Shown here: one piece after another, positions 42,310 through 51,020 of the stretch
Numbering within the stretch: the stretch's first letter is position 1
Layout of the letters: each line of letters opens with the position of its first letter
Assembly (NCBI RefSeq): GCF_024609785.1
Contig: NZ_JANHJQ010000013.1
Location: 1-64,000, forward strand
Source of the DNA: Pseudalkalibacillus decolorationis
GTDB taxonomy: Bacteria; Bacillota; Bacilli; Bacillales; Fictibacillaceae
DNA: 64,000 nucleotides
Direction of reading: 5' to 3'
Notes under the pieces: generated by a model
Seen by the model: only the letters and a program-made list of their open reading frames with translations
Told to the model about the DNA's origin: nothing
Databases searched by the model: none
Translations under genes and position numbers: made by a program

Positions 42310-42915
42310 ATGTTTACGATAGAAAGGTTAAAGAAAGATAAAATTGTTGTGATTTTTAGAAAGGTACCGTATGAAGAATTGTTACGCAAAGTTGACCTGC
42401 TTATGGAACAGGGTTTAAATATTATGGAAATTACATTAGATAGTCAATCAGCTTTCAATTCGATCTTAGAATTAAAAAAGAGGTACGGTAAAGATCTTTT
42501 TCTTGGAGCAGGAACGGTTATGAAAGCTGAAGATGTAGTAAAAGTTAAAGATTTGGGTGCTGAATTTATAATTTCCCCGCATGTTGATGTGGAGGTTATA
42601 AAAGCTACAAAAGAGCATGGGTTATATAGTATCCCTGGTGCTTTTACGCCAACAGAAATATCTACAGCCCATGAAAATGGCGCTGATTTAATAAAAATAT
42701 TCCCAGCATCCACGTTGGGGCCAGAGTATATTGAAAACTTAAAAGGTCCTTTTTCAAATACCTCTTTTATGGCTACAGGGGGAATTAACGAGGATAATGC
42801 CAATGAATTCCTCGATAAAGGGGCCACGGCATTAGGGATCGGCTCTTCACTTACATCTTTATCAGATAACAAATTAGTAGAATTCATAAACCGTGTGAAG
42901 GCACTTTCTGAATAA
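42310..42915 (+). CDS. eda/kdgA: KDPG aldolase
   Basis: This 201-residue class I aldolase cleaves 2-keto-3-deoxy-6-phosphogluconate to pyruvate and glyceraldehyde-3-phosphate. Glu is in NIMEITLDS, the Schiff-base Lys in GADLIKIFPAS (about residue 130), and the phosphate-binding end is MATGGINEDN. The start is ATG 42310 after GGGGTG, since the longer frame from 42268 lies inside kdgK. A 10-bp gap to the kinase shows coupling. Confidence 0.93.
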   Translation: MFTIERLKKDKIVVIFRKVPYEELLRKVDLLMEQGLNIMEITLDSQSAFNSILELKKRYGKDLFLGAGTVMKAEDVVKVKDLGAEFIISPHVDVEVIKATKEHGLYSIPGAFTPTEISTAHENGADLIKIFPASTLGPEYIENLKGPFSNTSFMATGGINEDNANEFLDKGATALGIGSSLTSLSDNKLVEFINRVKALSE

Positions 42916-42938
42916 AAAATTATGAAGGAGGCTTACAA

Positions 42939-44426
42939 ATGGAAAAAGAACAAATCGTTTATCTTTCGGTGTTTTTCGGTTTTCTTATTGCAATGGTTGG
43001 TGTAGGTGTCTTGGTAAGTAGAAAAGTTAAAAGCGGAGAAGATTTCTTAATGGGCGGTCGGGGCTTGTCAACACCATTGTTAATTGGAACCACCTTAGCG
43101 ACATTAGTTGGAACCGGATCAAGTATGGGAGCAGTAGGATTTGGGTTTGGTAATGGTTGGGCTGGAGCACTTTATGGGATTGGAGGTTCAGTCGGGATAA
43201 TCCTTTTACTCATTTTGTTTGCAGATGTGAGAAAATATAATTTTATGACCTTTTCTGAAGAACTTAGTTTCTATTACGGTGCTAATAAATTGGTTAAGGG
43301 TTTAACTTCTATCATTCTATATATCGCATGTATTGGATGGCTAGGAGCTCATATTTTAGGAGGAAGTTTATACTTAACTTGGATTACAGGTATTGATCCT
43401 ATTTTGTCAAAGATTATTGTTGCGCTAGGTTTTGCTGTATATACCTTAATTGGGGGATACCTTGCTGTTGTATACACAGATGTTATCCAAGGAGTGATAT
43501 TATTTTTAGGTTTTGTATTACTAACAGTACTCTCTGTAGTAACGATTGGTGGATTTGATGAAATAAGTAAACAAGTCACTCCGGAAATGGGTTCATTCCT
43601 GGGCTTGGAGAAGTTAGGATTTATCCCAGCTCTATCTTTGGCTGTAGTAATAGCTGTTGGAGTATTAGCTACTCCTTCTTATAGACATCGCATTTACTCT
43701 AGTAAGGATGTAAATACGATCAAAAAGGGTTTTTGGTTTACCGGAATATTATTTGCGGTCTTCTCTCTATTCCCAGCAATTGCAGGTATGTCAGCCTATA
43801 TATTAAACCCTGAACTTGAATCAGGATATGCATTCCCTTATTTGGCAACCGAAGTTTTTCCATTGTGGTTAGGAGCCATTATTTTGATAGCGGGGCTCAG
43901 TGCTACAATGTCTTCTGGAAGCTCAGATTTTATTGCAGCAGTAGCCATTTTATTGCGTGATATCTATCAGTTGGTCACTGGCAGTGTACCCAAAAAGGAC
44001 AAAACAGTACTGTTGTCCAGGTATTCATTAGTTGTAACCTTATTATTAGCAATGTTTTTCACCTTATTTACAAACAACATCATAACCTATATATCGAATT
44101 TTATTTCAACAGTTATGTCAGGATTATTTGTGGCAGCTTTATTAGGAAAGTTTTGGGGGCGTACCAATTGGCAAGGGGGGATTGCCAGTTTAATTGGAGG
44201 CTCAGCTACATCTTTTGTCATCTTACAAAACGAAAGTCTGCTAACTTTTTGGGGAAATCCTATTATTCCATCTGTTATAGTTGCGTTACTAGCCAATGTT
44301 ATTGTTAGTTTATTAACTCCTGCTCAAAAGATTTCGAAGGAAGAAGCCCTTCGAATATTAGAAGAGGAAAGATCCTTTGTTGATGAAGGAACGACCACCC
44401 AAAATGAGAAAACAATTGCACAATAG
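42939..44426 (+). CDS. sodium:solute symporter (SSS family) of the KDG operon
   Basis: This 495-residue transporter has about 13 transmembrane helices. It carries SSS features: GTTLATLVGTGSSMGAVGFGF near helix 2, YTLIGGYLAVVYTDVIQG, and LIAGLSATMSSGSSDFIAAVAILLRD with the Na+-site serines. It has no neighbouring 33-aa accessory peptide, unlike the symporter at 35545. Its place between KDPG aldolase and the PLP enzyme makes an amino-sugar acid or N-acyl amino acid the expected cargo. AAGGAGG precedes the ATG. Confidence 0.87.
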   Translation: MEKEQIVYLSVFFGFLIAMVGVGVLVSRKVKSGEDFLMGGRGLSTPLLIGTTLATLVGTGSSMGAVGFGFGNGWAGALYGIGGSVGIILLLILFADVRKYNFMTFSEELSFYYGANKLVKGLTSIILYIACIGWLGAHILGGSLYLTWITGIDPILSKIIVALGFAVYTLIGGYLAVVYTDVIQGVILFLGFVLLTVLSVVTIGGFDEISKQVTPEMGSFLGLEKLGFIPALSLAVVIAVGVLATPSYRHRIYSSKDVNTIKKGFWFTGILFAVFSLFPAIAGMSAYILNPELESGYAFPYLATEVFPLWLGAIILIAGLSATMSSGSSDFIAAVAILLRDIYQLVTGSVPKKDKTVLLSRYSLVVTLLLAMFFTLFTNNIITYISNFISTVMSGLFVAALLGKFWGRTNWQGGIASLIGGSATSFVILQNESLLTFWGNPIIPSVIVALLANVIVSLLTPAQKISKEEALRILEEERSFVDEGTTTQNEKTIAQ

Positions 44427-44436
44427 GAGGATTTAA

Positions 44437-45528
44437 ATGGATCAGACACCCTATATTGTTATTGATGAGAAAATTTTATTAGAAAATATCAGAAAAATGG
44501 CTCAATTAGCAAAAAAACAAAATGTAAAGCTAAGACCACATATTAAAACTCATAAAACACCTTATATTGCTAAGCTTCAAATAGCAGAAGGAGCTGTTGG
44601 GATTACAGTTGCTAAGATATCGGAAGCAAAGGTTATGGCTAGTTTTGGTATTGATGATATTTTTATCGCTTACCCTATTGTTAGTTCTTCGAAAGCAAAA
44701 GAAGTTTGTGAATTGAACGATAAGCTTACTAATTTGATAGTCTGTGTGGATAGTATACAAGGAGCAAAGGTCTTAAGTGAGTGTGCTAAAGCCTATCAAC
44801 AAAGTCTACTAGTCCGTTTGGAAGTAGATACAGGACTTGAACGGACGGGTGTCGATTATGAAGAGGCTGTCAATTTAGCTAAACAAGTTGCTGAAATGGA
44901 TAACCTTACCTTACAAGGAATTTTCACGTTTAAAGGTGCAGTTTATAAGGGGGAGGCTACCCTGGATACAGACTTAGCAGGTAATGAAGAAGGAGAATTA
45001 ATGGTTAAACTTGCAAATGAGTTAAGGAAAAGTGGTCATAACATTGAGGATATTAGTGTAGGTTCTACTCCTACCGCAGCCTCAGTATCAGCTGTGGATG
45101 GGGTTACAGAGATTAGGCCAGGAACGTATGCATTTAATGATGTTATGCAAGTCAGATTTGGCGTTTGTAGAATGGAAGATTGTGCAGCGCATGTAGTAAG
45201 TACCGTTGTAAGTACACCTTCTCAACATCGTGCTGTTATAGATGGGGGAAGTAAAACATTTGCTACAGATGTACAACCTAATTGTTCACCGTTGAATATT
45301 AAAGGATTTGGCTCAATTGTCGATTATCCAGACAATGAATTCGTTCGAATGAATGAAGAGCATGGGGTTATCAGTACGGTATGTTCTGAAATGAAAATTG
45401 GCCAGCAGCTTAAGATTATTCCAAATCATATATGTAGCACGATTAATCTACACAACTTTGTATATTTGAAAAAAGATAATGATGAATACGAAAAGTTAAC
45501 AATTGAAGCAAGAGGAATGATCCAGTAG
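44437..45528 (+). CDS. PLP-dependent D-amino-acid dehydratase/aldolase fold, probable D-glucosaminate dehydratase
   Basis: This 363-residue fold-type III enzyme (alanine racemase-like N-domain, D-serine dehydratase-like C-domain) has the PLP-lysine region LRPHIKTHKTP near residue 35. Other blocks are VRLEVDTGLERTGV and VGSTPTAASV, and the C-terminal metal site is IPNHICSTINL. Such enzymes dehydrate D-serine or D-threonine, or cleave D-threo-hydroxy amino acids. Next to KDG kinase and KDPG aldolase, the expected reaction is D-glucosaminate to 2-keto-3-deoxygluconate plus ammonia, with RidA deaminating the enamine/imine. That substrate is inferred from context. AGGAGG precedes the ATG. Confidence 0.78.
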   Translation: MDQTPYIVIDEKILLENIRKMAQLAKKQNVKLRPHIKTHKTPYIAKLQIAEGAVGITVAKISEAKVMASFGIDDIFIAYPIVSSSKAKEVCELNDKLTNLIVCVDSIQGAKVLSECAKAYQQSLLVRLEVDTGLERTGVDYEEAVNLAKQVAEMDNLTLQGIFTFKGAVYKGEATLDTDLAGNEEGELMVKLANELRKSGHNIEDISVGSTPTAASVSAVDGVTEIRPGTYAFNDVMQVRFGVCRMEDCAAHVVSTVVSTPSQHRAVIDGGSKTFATDVQPNCSPLNIKGFGSIVDYPDNEFVRMNEEHGVISTVCSEMKIGQQLKIIPNHICSTINLHNFVYLKKDNDEYEKLTIEARGMIQ

Positions 45529-45539
45529 GAGGTATTCAA

Positions 45540-47153
45540 ATGCTTGATACTATTATTAAGAGTGGAAAGATCATAGATGGGACTGGGAATCCTTGGTTTT
45601 ATGGGGATCTTGGAATTAAGGCAGGCAAAATTGTTAGCATAGGAAATGTAACAGAAGAAGCAGTAGAGATATTGGACGTAACTGGAAATATGGTTTCTCC
45701 GGGTTTCATTGATGGTCACTGCCATTCAGATCTAATGATCCTTGATTATCCAGAAAGTGAAATCAAACTACAGCAAGGCGTGACTACAGAGGTTGTTGGA
45801 AATTGCGGCCTCGCTCCAGTACCTGTCAATCCGTTATATAAAAACGAGCTACAAAATTATGTTGAGCCTGTTCTCGGAAAAGCGAATAAGGATTGGAGAT
45901 TAAACACGATAAATGAATACTTTAATGAACTTCAGAACAATTTGCTTTCAGAGAATGTTGCGTCTTATGTTGCTCACGGCTCTGTAAGGATTGCGGTAAT
46001 GGGTTTTGATAAACGTCCGCCAACCAAGGAAGAATTGGATGAGATGAAATATATCCTAGAAGAAGGAATGAGGGCTGGAGCAATTGGTCTTTCGATCGGT
46101 CTTCTTTATTCTCCAGGCAGTTATTCGACAAAGGAGGAAATTGCAGAGCTCTCTACTGTTGTTAATAAGTATAACGGGCTGCTTTCTACTCATATAAGAG
46201 GAGAAGGAAACAACTTAATACGTTCCGTTAAAGAAGTATTATGGATTGCTGAAAAAAGTAATGTTACTCTCCATATCAGCCATTTAAAGGCTGCTGGAAA
46301 AAGAAATTTTGGAAAAGTAATAGAAGCTATGAATCTAATAGATAACGCGAGAAATAGAGGAATGGATGTCACTTGTGATGTGTATCCATATTCAGCGGGT
46401 TCAACAATGCTCACTACTCTATTACCTCCCTGGTCACTAGAAGGTGGTTTATCATCTGTATTGAAACGAATAAAAGATTATAGTGAAAGAAGTAAAATTA
46501 AGCAGGAACTCATTCAAGAACAAGAAGATTGGGATAATCTTGTGGTTTCGACTGGATGGGATAACGTCATTATTTCATCCGTTCAGTCGCAAAGCCTAAA
46601 ACGATATGAGGGAGTCTCCATTCTTGATATAAGTAAAGAAAGTGGAAAGGATCCTATAGATCAAGCTTTAGATCTACTAATAGAAGAAGATGGGAATATA
46701 GGGATCGTCTTTTTTCACATGGCAGAAAATGATGTTCAACAAGTCATGAAATATTCATATTCGTTAATAGCTTCTGATAGTTTAACTTGCTATACCGGTA
46801 AGCCACATCCTAGGTTGTATGGAACATTTCCAAGGGTGTTCTCAAAATACGTGAAACAAGAAAAGATCATTTCACTTGAAGATGCTGTTAGAAAAATGAC
46901 TTCATTCCCGGCCAAGAGATTTGGGCTAGGTAATAGAGGCCAATTAGTACAGGGCTATGCTGCAGATATTGTAGTCTTTAATTTCGATAATATTGAGGAT
47001 AAAGCGACCTATGAGGATCCTTCAAAGTACCCTGAAGGAATTCAATACGTATTAGTTAATGGGAAACTTACAATGAAAAATAGGCAACATACGTTACAAA
47101 AATGTGGTTGCTTTCTTTCAAACAAAACGAAAATGATTAATCATATGGGGTGA
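45540..47153 (+). CDS. N-acyl-D-amino-acid deacylase family, probable N-acetyl-D-glucosaminate deacetylase
   Basis: This 537-residue amidohydrolase-superfamily enzyme begins with the beta-sandwich of D-aminoacylases (LDTIIKSGKIIDGTGNPW). The metal motif is DGHCHSDL (HxH), with the bridging Cys region VVGNCGLAPVP. It also has STHIRGEG, HISHLKAAGKRNFGK, and the C-terminal RLYGTFPRVFSKYV. D-aminoacylases remove the N-acyl group from D-configured amino acids, and D-glucosaminate has the D configuration at C2. Placed 11 bp after the PLP enzyme, deacetylation of N-acetyl-D-glucosaminate is the favoured role; general N-acyl-D-amino acids are the alternative. Confidence 0.82.
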   Translation: MLDTIIKSGKIIDGTGNPWFYGDLGIKAGKIVSIGNVTEEAVEILDVTGNMVSPGFIDGHCHSDLMILDYPESEIKLQQGVTTEVVGNCGLAPVPVNPLYKNELQNYVEPVLGKANKDWRLNTINEYFNELQNNLLSENVASYVAHGSVRIAVMGFDKRPPTKEELDEMKYILEEGMRAGAIGLSIGLLYSPGSYSTKEEIAELSTVVNKYNGLLSTHIRGEGNNLIRSVKEVLWIAEKSNVTLHISHLKAAGKRNFGKVIEAMNLIDNARNRGMDVTCDVYPYSAGSTMLTTLLPPWSLEGGLSSVLKRIKDYSERSKIKQELIQEQEDWDNLVVSTGWDNVIISSVQSQSLKRYEGVSILDISKESGKDPIDQALDLLIEEDGNIGIVFFHMAENDVQQVMKYSYSLIASDSLTCYTGKPHPRLYGTFPRVFSKYVKQEKIISLEDAVRKMTSFPAKRFGLGNRGQLVQGYAADIVVFNFDNIEDKATYEDPSKYPEGIQYVLVNGKLTMKNRQHTLQKCGCFLSNKTKMINHMG

Positions 47154-47157
47154 TCAA

Positions 47158-47619
47158 ATGGTAAATGTAGAAGAAAGATTAAAAGAGGTAGGGATTACGA
47201 TTCCTAACCCACCAAAACCTGCTGCAGTTTACGTTCCGGCAAAAACGGTAGGTAATCTTGTTTATACATCAGGTCAAGACTGCCGAGATAACGGCAAGTT
47301 ACTATATGAAGGAAAAGTTGGCAGCGATCTAACTATCGAACAAGGGTATGAGGCGGCTAGACAAACTATGATAAACTGTTTAGCTGTATTAAAGGGAGAA
47401 ATTGGGAATTTAAATAGAGTTAAACAAGTAGTCAAGCTGTTAGCTTTCGTTAACTCTGCACCTGGTTTTGTAGAACAACCTTATGTCATTAATGGGGCTT
47501 CTGAATTGTTAGAAGAAGTCTTTGGAGAAAGAGGGAAGCATGCTCGTTCCGCTATTTCTTCAAACGAATTACCGTTTAATACACCTGTTGAAATCGAAAT
47601 GATTGTGGAAATAGAGTAA
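47158..47619 (+). CDS. ridA-like: RidA-family enamine/imine deaminase
   Basis: The 153-residue YjgF/RidA/UK114 protein has LVYTSGQDCRDNG and the C-terminal HARSAISSNELPFNTPVEIEMIVEI, in which the Arg that binds the imino acid is present. It is longer than the 125-residue housekeeping form and of the subgroup found in amino acid catabolic operons. It would speed release of ammonia from the 2-aminoacrylate-like product of the preceding PLP dehydratase. It starts four bases after the deacylase stop. Confidence 0.85.
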   Translation: MVNVEERLKEVGITIPNPPKPAAVYVPAKTVGNLVYTSGQDCRDNGKLLYEGKVGSDLTIEQGYEAARQTMINCLAVLKGEIGNLNRVKQVVKLLAFVNSAPGFVEQPYVINGASELLEEVFGERGKHARSAISSNELPFNTPVEIEMIVEIE

Positions 47620-47621
47620 AC

Positions 47622-47652
47622 CAAAAAGAGAGCTGATTCAGCTCTCTTTTAT
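47622..47652. terminator. bidirectional terminator between ridA and iclR
   Basis: AAAAGAGAGCTGATTCAGCTCTCTTTT is a perfect inverted repeat with A and T runs on both sides; it serves both convergent genes. Confidence 0.9.
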
Positions 47653-48402
47653 ATATCCTAATCTTTCTGAGATCTGATAAGCAGTAGAAAGGAGATAGGA
47701 CTTATAGTGACCGTTTTCTATACTACTTTTAATCCTATTGATAGGTCCAGAAAGACTAAATCCTGCAATAATGTTTCCAGAGTAGTCGTAAATTGGGGCA
47801 GCAATACAATAAATGCCATCTTCATGCTCTTCCTGATCTAAAGCATACCCATTTTGACGAATCAATTGTATTTCTTGAATGAATGCTTCTTTAGAGGTAA
47901 TGGTGTTTTCAGTAAATTTAGGTAGTCCAACTTGGTCTACGATGTCGATTATTTTATGATCAGGTAATCCTGAAATCAATACCTTTCCTACTCCAGTACA
48001 ATGAAGCATCGCTCTCTTACCAATTTGAGAATACATCCGAATGGTTCGGTTACTCTCCACCTTGTCAATATACGCAACCTCATTACCATCTCTAATACAA
48101 AGGTGAACAACTTCATTTGTAATTTGTGACAAATCCTCTATATATGGTCTAGCCAGCACTCTTATATCTAAGTTTTCGATGATTTTCGATGATATCTGGG
48201 CTAATTTCATGCCTAAGTAATATCTTTCATTTTCCTCATTTTGATAAACAAAATTTCTTGTTATTAAACTATTTAATAACCTATGAATGGTGCTTTTAGG
48301 TAAGTTCAATGTCTTGGAGAGGTTAATTACTCCTAACCCATTGGGATGGTTACCTAAAACTTCAATTATAGAAAGTGCTCGATCAACAGATTGAACAGCC
48401 AT
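47638..48402 (-). CDS. IclR-family transcriptional regulator of the KDG/deacylase operon
   Basis: This 254-residue regulator has an N-terminal winged HTH (GLGVINLSKTLNLPKSTIHRLLNSL, about 24-48) and a C-terminal IclR effector domain (about 80-250; GKRAMLHCTGVGKVLISGL, then GIYCIAAPIYDYSGNIIAGFSLSGP). It is convergent to the operon, with the two ends overlapping a shared terminator. The KdgR-like palindrome before kdgK is its probable site, and KDG or KDPG is a plausible effector because IclR/KdgR proteins respond to such sugar acids. Confidence 0.85.
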   Translation of the reverse strand: MAVQSVDRALSIIEVLGNHPNGLGVINLSKTLNLPKSTIHRLLNSLITRNFVYQNEENERYYLGMKLAQISSKIIENLDIRVLARPYIEDLSQITNEVVHLCIRDGNEVAYIDKVESNRTIRMYSQIGKRAMLHCTGVGKVLISGLPDHKIIDIVDQVGLPKFTENTITSKEAFIQEIQLIRQNGYALDQEEHEDGIYCIAAPIYDYSGNIIAGFSLSGPINRIKSSIENGHYKSYLLSTAYQISERLGYIKES

Positions 48403-48589
48403 TTTTTCAATCCTTTCTCAAAGGTACTACTACATTAAATTATTCGTCAACTTTCTTTCGAATACGAGCAATTTATATGAAACTTAATTGCCTTTTAATA
48501 TTTAATAGCCCTAATATTATTCATTATAACAACTTAGTGCATTTTTTGGATGTATGATATAGAAGGAAATAAAAATTCCTTGTAAAATA

Positions 48590-48680
48590 AAGAAAACTTG
48601 GCAAAGCCAAGCCTTTGGCGCCGGCTGAGCCTTAGTTGCGCTTATACTATAGAAAGTATTTTTATACTTTCTTAACGTGT
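48590..48680. repeat. dispersed palindromic repeat, short form, copy 3 (inverted)
   Basis: This is the reverse complement of the element at 10305 and 21044: it starts AAAGAAAACTTGGC and ends ATACTTTCTTAACGTG. It lies directly downstream (minus sense) of the TPP riboswitch and between it and the IclR gene. Confidence 0.88.
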
Positions 48681-48756
48681 CAAAAACCCGGATACTAATG
48701 TTTAGGACCCAGCTGATTTTCTCGTATCAAAAGTAAGCGAAAATGCATATCAGTGT

Positions 48757-48850
48757 AACTTCCCTACGCTGGTTTGAACCAGATCAGGCCCCGAGGGTCA
48801 AGAAACTTCCTCATGTTTCTCTCTCAGCCCAACTCATTGGACACCCCTAG
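48757..48850 (-). promoter_or_regulatory. TPP (THI-box) riboswitch, no thiamine gene downstream
   Basis: On the minus strand from 48850 the sequence reads CTAGGGGTGTCC, GGGCTGAGAGAG, GACCCTCGGGGCCTGATCTGG and ACCAGCGTAGGGAAGT. All core blocks of the thiamine pyrophosphate aptamer are present in order. The next 350 bases on that strand contain a dispersed repeat and then the IclR start, with no thiamine transporter or biosynthesis gene. It is either a relic or controls an unseen small transcript. Confidence 0.92.
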
Positions 48851-49141
48851 TTAGGAGCTATTAGTTTATATCATATACTTTAACTTACTCAACTTTTATT
48901 CCAATAGGGAAATATTACCGATTTTAAGTAGGCTCAACGATTGAGTCTACTTATTTAAGTGCGAAGTTTGAGTTAATAATTATAACATTTTCTTTACCTA
49001 CCTACGCCTCTTTTGACTGTAATTCGTCTTTCAATTCGTTCCTAAACCTCAAATTTTCACTTATTATTTGCAATAAGAAATTTATTGAAAATTCATTTTA
49101 ATTGTTTTATAATAAAGCTATGAATTAATTATAGATACGAT

Positions 49142-49158
49142 GTTTCTATTATAGATAC
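49142..49158. promoter_or_regulatory. shared 17-bp operator, site 1 (OPT operon)
   Basis: GTTTCTATTATAGATAC matches GTNTCTATNNTAGANNC, as do the sites at 54224 and 58364. A further half-match, TTATAGATACG, lies at 49129-49139. The likely binder is the IclR protein at 53439-54209. Confidence 0.65.
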
Positions 49159-49222
49159 AATAAGAAACGAGTTTTTAAAAAGTTTTGATGGATTTTCAAC
49201 CTAGAAATAAACAAAATTATTT

Positions 49223-49237
49223 ATGAAAGCGGTTTAA
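49223..49237. promoter_or_regulatory. cre-like catabolite repression site
   Basis: ATGAAAGCGGTTTAA matches the CcpA consensus WTGNAANCGNWNNCW at all but one position. It lies about 125 bp before the OPT transporter gene. Confidence 0.4.
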
Positions 49238-49363
49238 TTTATTTAACCCATTATGAAATGAAAGACAGGAATTAAGTTGTGGAGGTGATGTGCTTTTCGA
49301 ATGAAGGAAATTTTTAAGGATAGCTATATGTTGGAAGGTTTTTAAAAAAGAAGGAGGACTTCT

Positions 49364-50962
49364 ATGAAGAATTCAAACAATGAGACCAAAAAGCATCCAA
49401 CGGCTTTCGAACCGCTTACCCTTCTAATTATTGTCGCACTGGGCATTGTCGGAGCGATTATTGGTCTTCAATTAATTACTAGCTTAGGTATATCTGCGAA
49501 TACCTCTATCATTGGAGCGCTATTTGCAATGATTATTGCCAGAATTCCTATTCGTATGTTTATCAAATTCAGATCTGTACACCGTCAAAATATTGTGCAG
49601 ACAGCCATTTCGGCAGCTACCTTTGGGGCAGCAAACAGCCTGCTTCTACCAATCGGAATACCTTTTGTTATGGGGATGCCTGAGTTAATCATCCCGATGT
49701 TTATTGGTGTTACATGTGCGATGTTCATCGATGCAATTCTTCTTTATAAATTTTTTGATACGAAAGTTTTTCCAGCAAAAGAAGCTTGGCCTCCTGGTAT
49801 TGCAACTGCGGAAGCTATAAAAGCGGGTGATGAAGGCGGAAATAGAGCAAAATTACTCGGCGTTGGAATTGGAATCGGAATACTTGGAGCTATCCTGAAA
49901 ATCCCAATGTCTGCTTTTGGTGTCGCTTTTATCGGAAATATATGGGCATTAACAATGTTCGGTATTGGTTTGCTCTTAAGAGGCTACTCAACTCCTTTAC
50001 TTGGAATAGATTTAAATGAACACTACATTCCGCACGGGTTTATGATCGGTGCAGGACTCGTTGCCCTTATTCAAGTTGTCTTTATTATCGTAAAGAAAAA
50101 GAAGAATATTATCCAAAATCATCCATCTGATGATCAATTATTTACACGTTCAGAAAAAGACCTTTCACAAGGCTTTGGTTATGGATTCATAGCTTATACC
50201 GCTATCGCTCTTTTACTAGCTTTATTAGGTGGAATTATCACAGATATGTCTTTTGGAATGTTAATTGGATTTATGCTTTTCGCTGCCTTTGCAGCTTTTG
50301 TTCACGAATTAATTGTTGGAATAGCCGCGATGCATTCCGGTTGGTTTCCTGCCTTTGCCGTAGCACTCATAACGTTGATCATTGGGATGTTAATCGGTTT
50401 TCCGACTACAGCTTTGGCGATTTTAGTTGGCTTTAGTGCTTCAACAGGTGTTGCCTTTGCAGATATGGGATACGATTTAAAGACTGGTTACATGCTTCGC
50501 GGGAATGGAGAAGACCCGAAATTCGAAAAAAACGGAAGAAGACAACAGCTTTATGCAGGTCTAATTGCATTTGGAGTTGCAGCAATTGTTGTTCTATTAT
50601 CTTATAATAACTACTTTATGCAAGATCTCGTGCCACCTGTAGATCGTGTATATGCAGCAACAATTGAAGCTGGTGTTTCAACCGAAGTCGCCAAACAATT
50701 AGTCCTTTGGGCAATACCTGGTGCCTTGCTGCAGCTAATTGGCGGACCGAAGAGACAAATGGGAGTCCTCTTTTCCACTGGTTTATTGATCTTTTATCCG
50801 ATAGCCGGATGGACTGTATTGGCTGGGATCCTAATCAGATCTATTGTGTTAAAAGTAAAAGGAAAAGAAGCAGAAATACCAATGTCTATTTTAGCCGCAG
50901 GATTTATTGCTGGAGATGCGCTGTATAACTTCTTCAACTCTATAATAAAAGCAAGCAAATAA
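49364..50962 (+). CDS. OPT-family oligopeptide transporter
   Basis: This 532-residue membrane protein has about 14 transmembrane helices of the OPT superfamily. Typical features are NSLLLPIGIPFVMGMPELIIPMF, WPPGIATAEAIKAGDEGG and LGIDLNEHYIPHGFMIGAGL. OPT proteins import oligopeptides or metal-chelate-like small peptides by proton coupling. It leads an operon with an M24 peptidase and a class V PLP enzyme, so a small peptide or peptide-like compound is probably taken up and cut. AAGGAGG precedes the ATG. Confidence 0.85.
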   Translation: MKNSNNETKKHPTAFEPLTLLIIVALGIVGAIIGLQLITSLGISANTSIIGALFAMIIARIPIRMFIKFRSVHRQNIVQTAISAATFGAANSLLLPIGIPFVMGMPELIIPMFIGVTCAMFIDAILLYKFFDTKVFPAKEAWPPGIATAEAIKAGDEGGNRAKLLGVGIGIGILGAILKIPMSAFGVAFIGNIWALTMFGIGLLLRGYSTPLLGIDLNEHYIPHGFMIGAGLVALIQVVFIIVKKKKNIIQNHPSDDQLFTRSEKDLSQGFGYGFIAYTAIALLLALLGGIITDMSFGMLIGFMLFAAFAAFVHELIVGIAAMHSGWFPAFAVALITLIIGMLIGFPTTALAILVGFSASTGVAFADMGYDLKTGYMLRGNGEDPKFEKNGRRQQLYAGLIAFGVAAIVVLLSYNNYFMQDLVPPVDRVYAATIEAGVSTEVAKQLVLWAIPGALLQLIGGPKRQMGVLFSTGLLIFYPIAGWTVLAGILIRSIVLKVKGKEAEIPMSILAAGFIAGDALYNFFNSIIKASK

Positions 50963-51020
50963 TGGGGACTGCAATATCCCCTATTCATTTTTTGTATATT
51001 GGTTCAAGGAGGTCTTCATC

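Larger units (their letters stand above)
48851..49363. other. intergenic region before the OPT operon
   Basis: It contains a stem-loop AAGTAGGCTCAA/TTGAGTCTACTT at 48925-48952, a 17-bp IclR-type palindrome at 49142, and a cre-like site at 49223. No gene with a ribosome site was found before the AAGGAGG at 49351. Confidence 0.6.
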
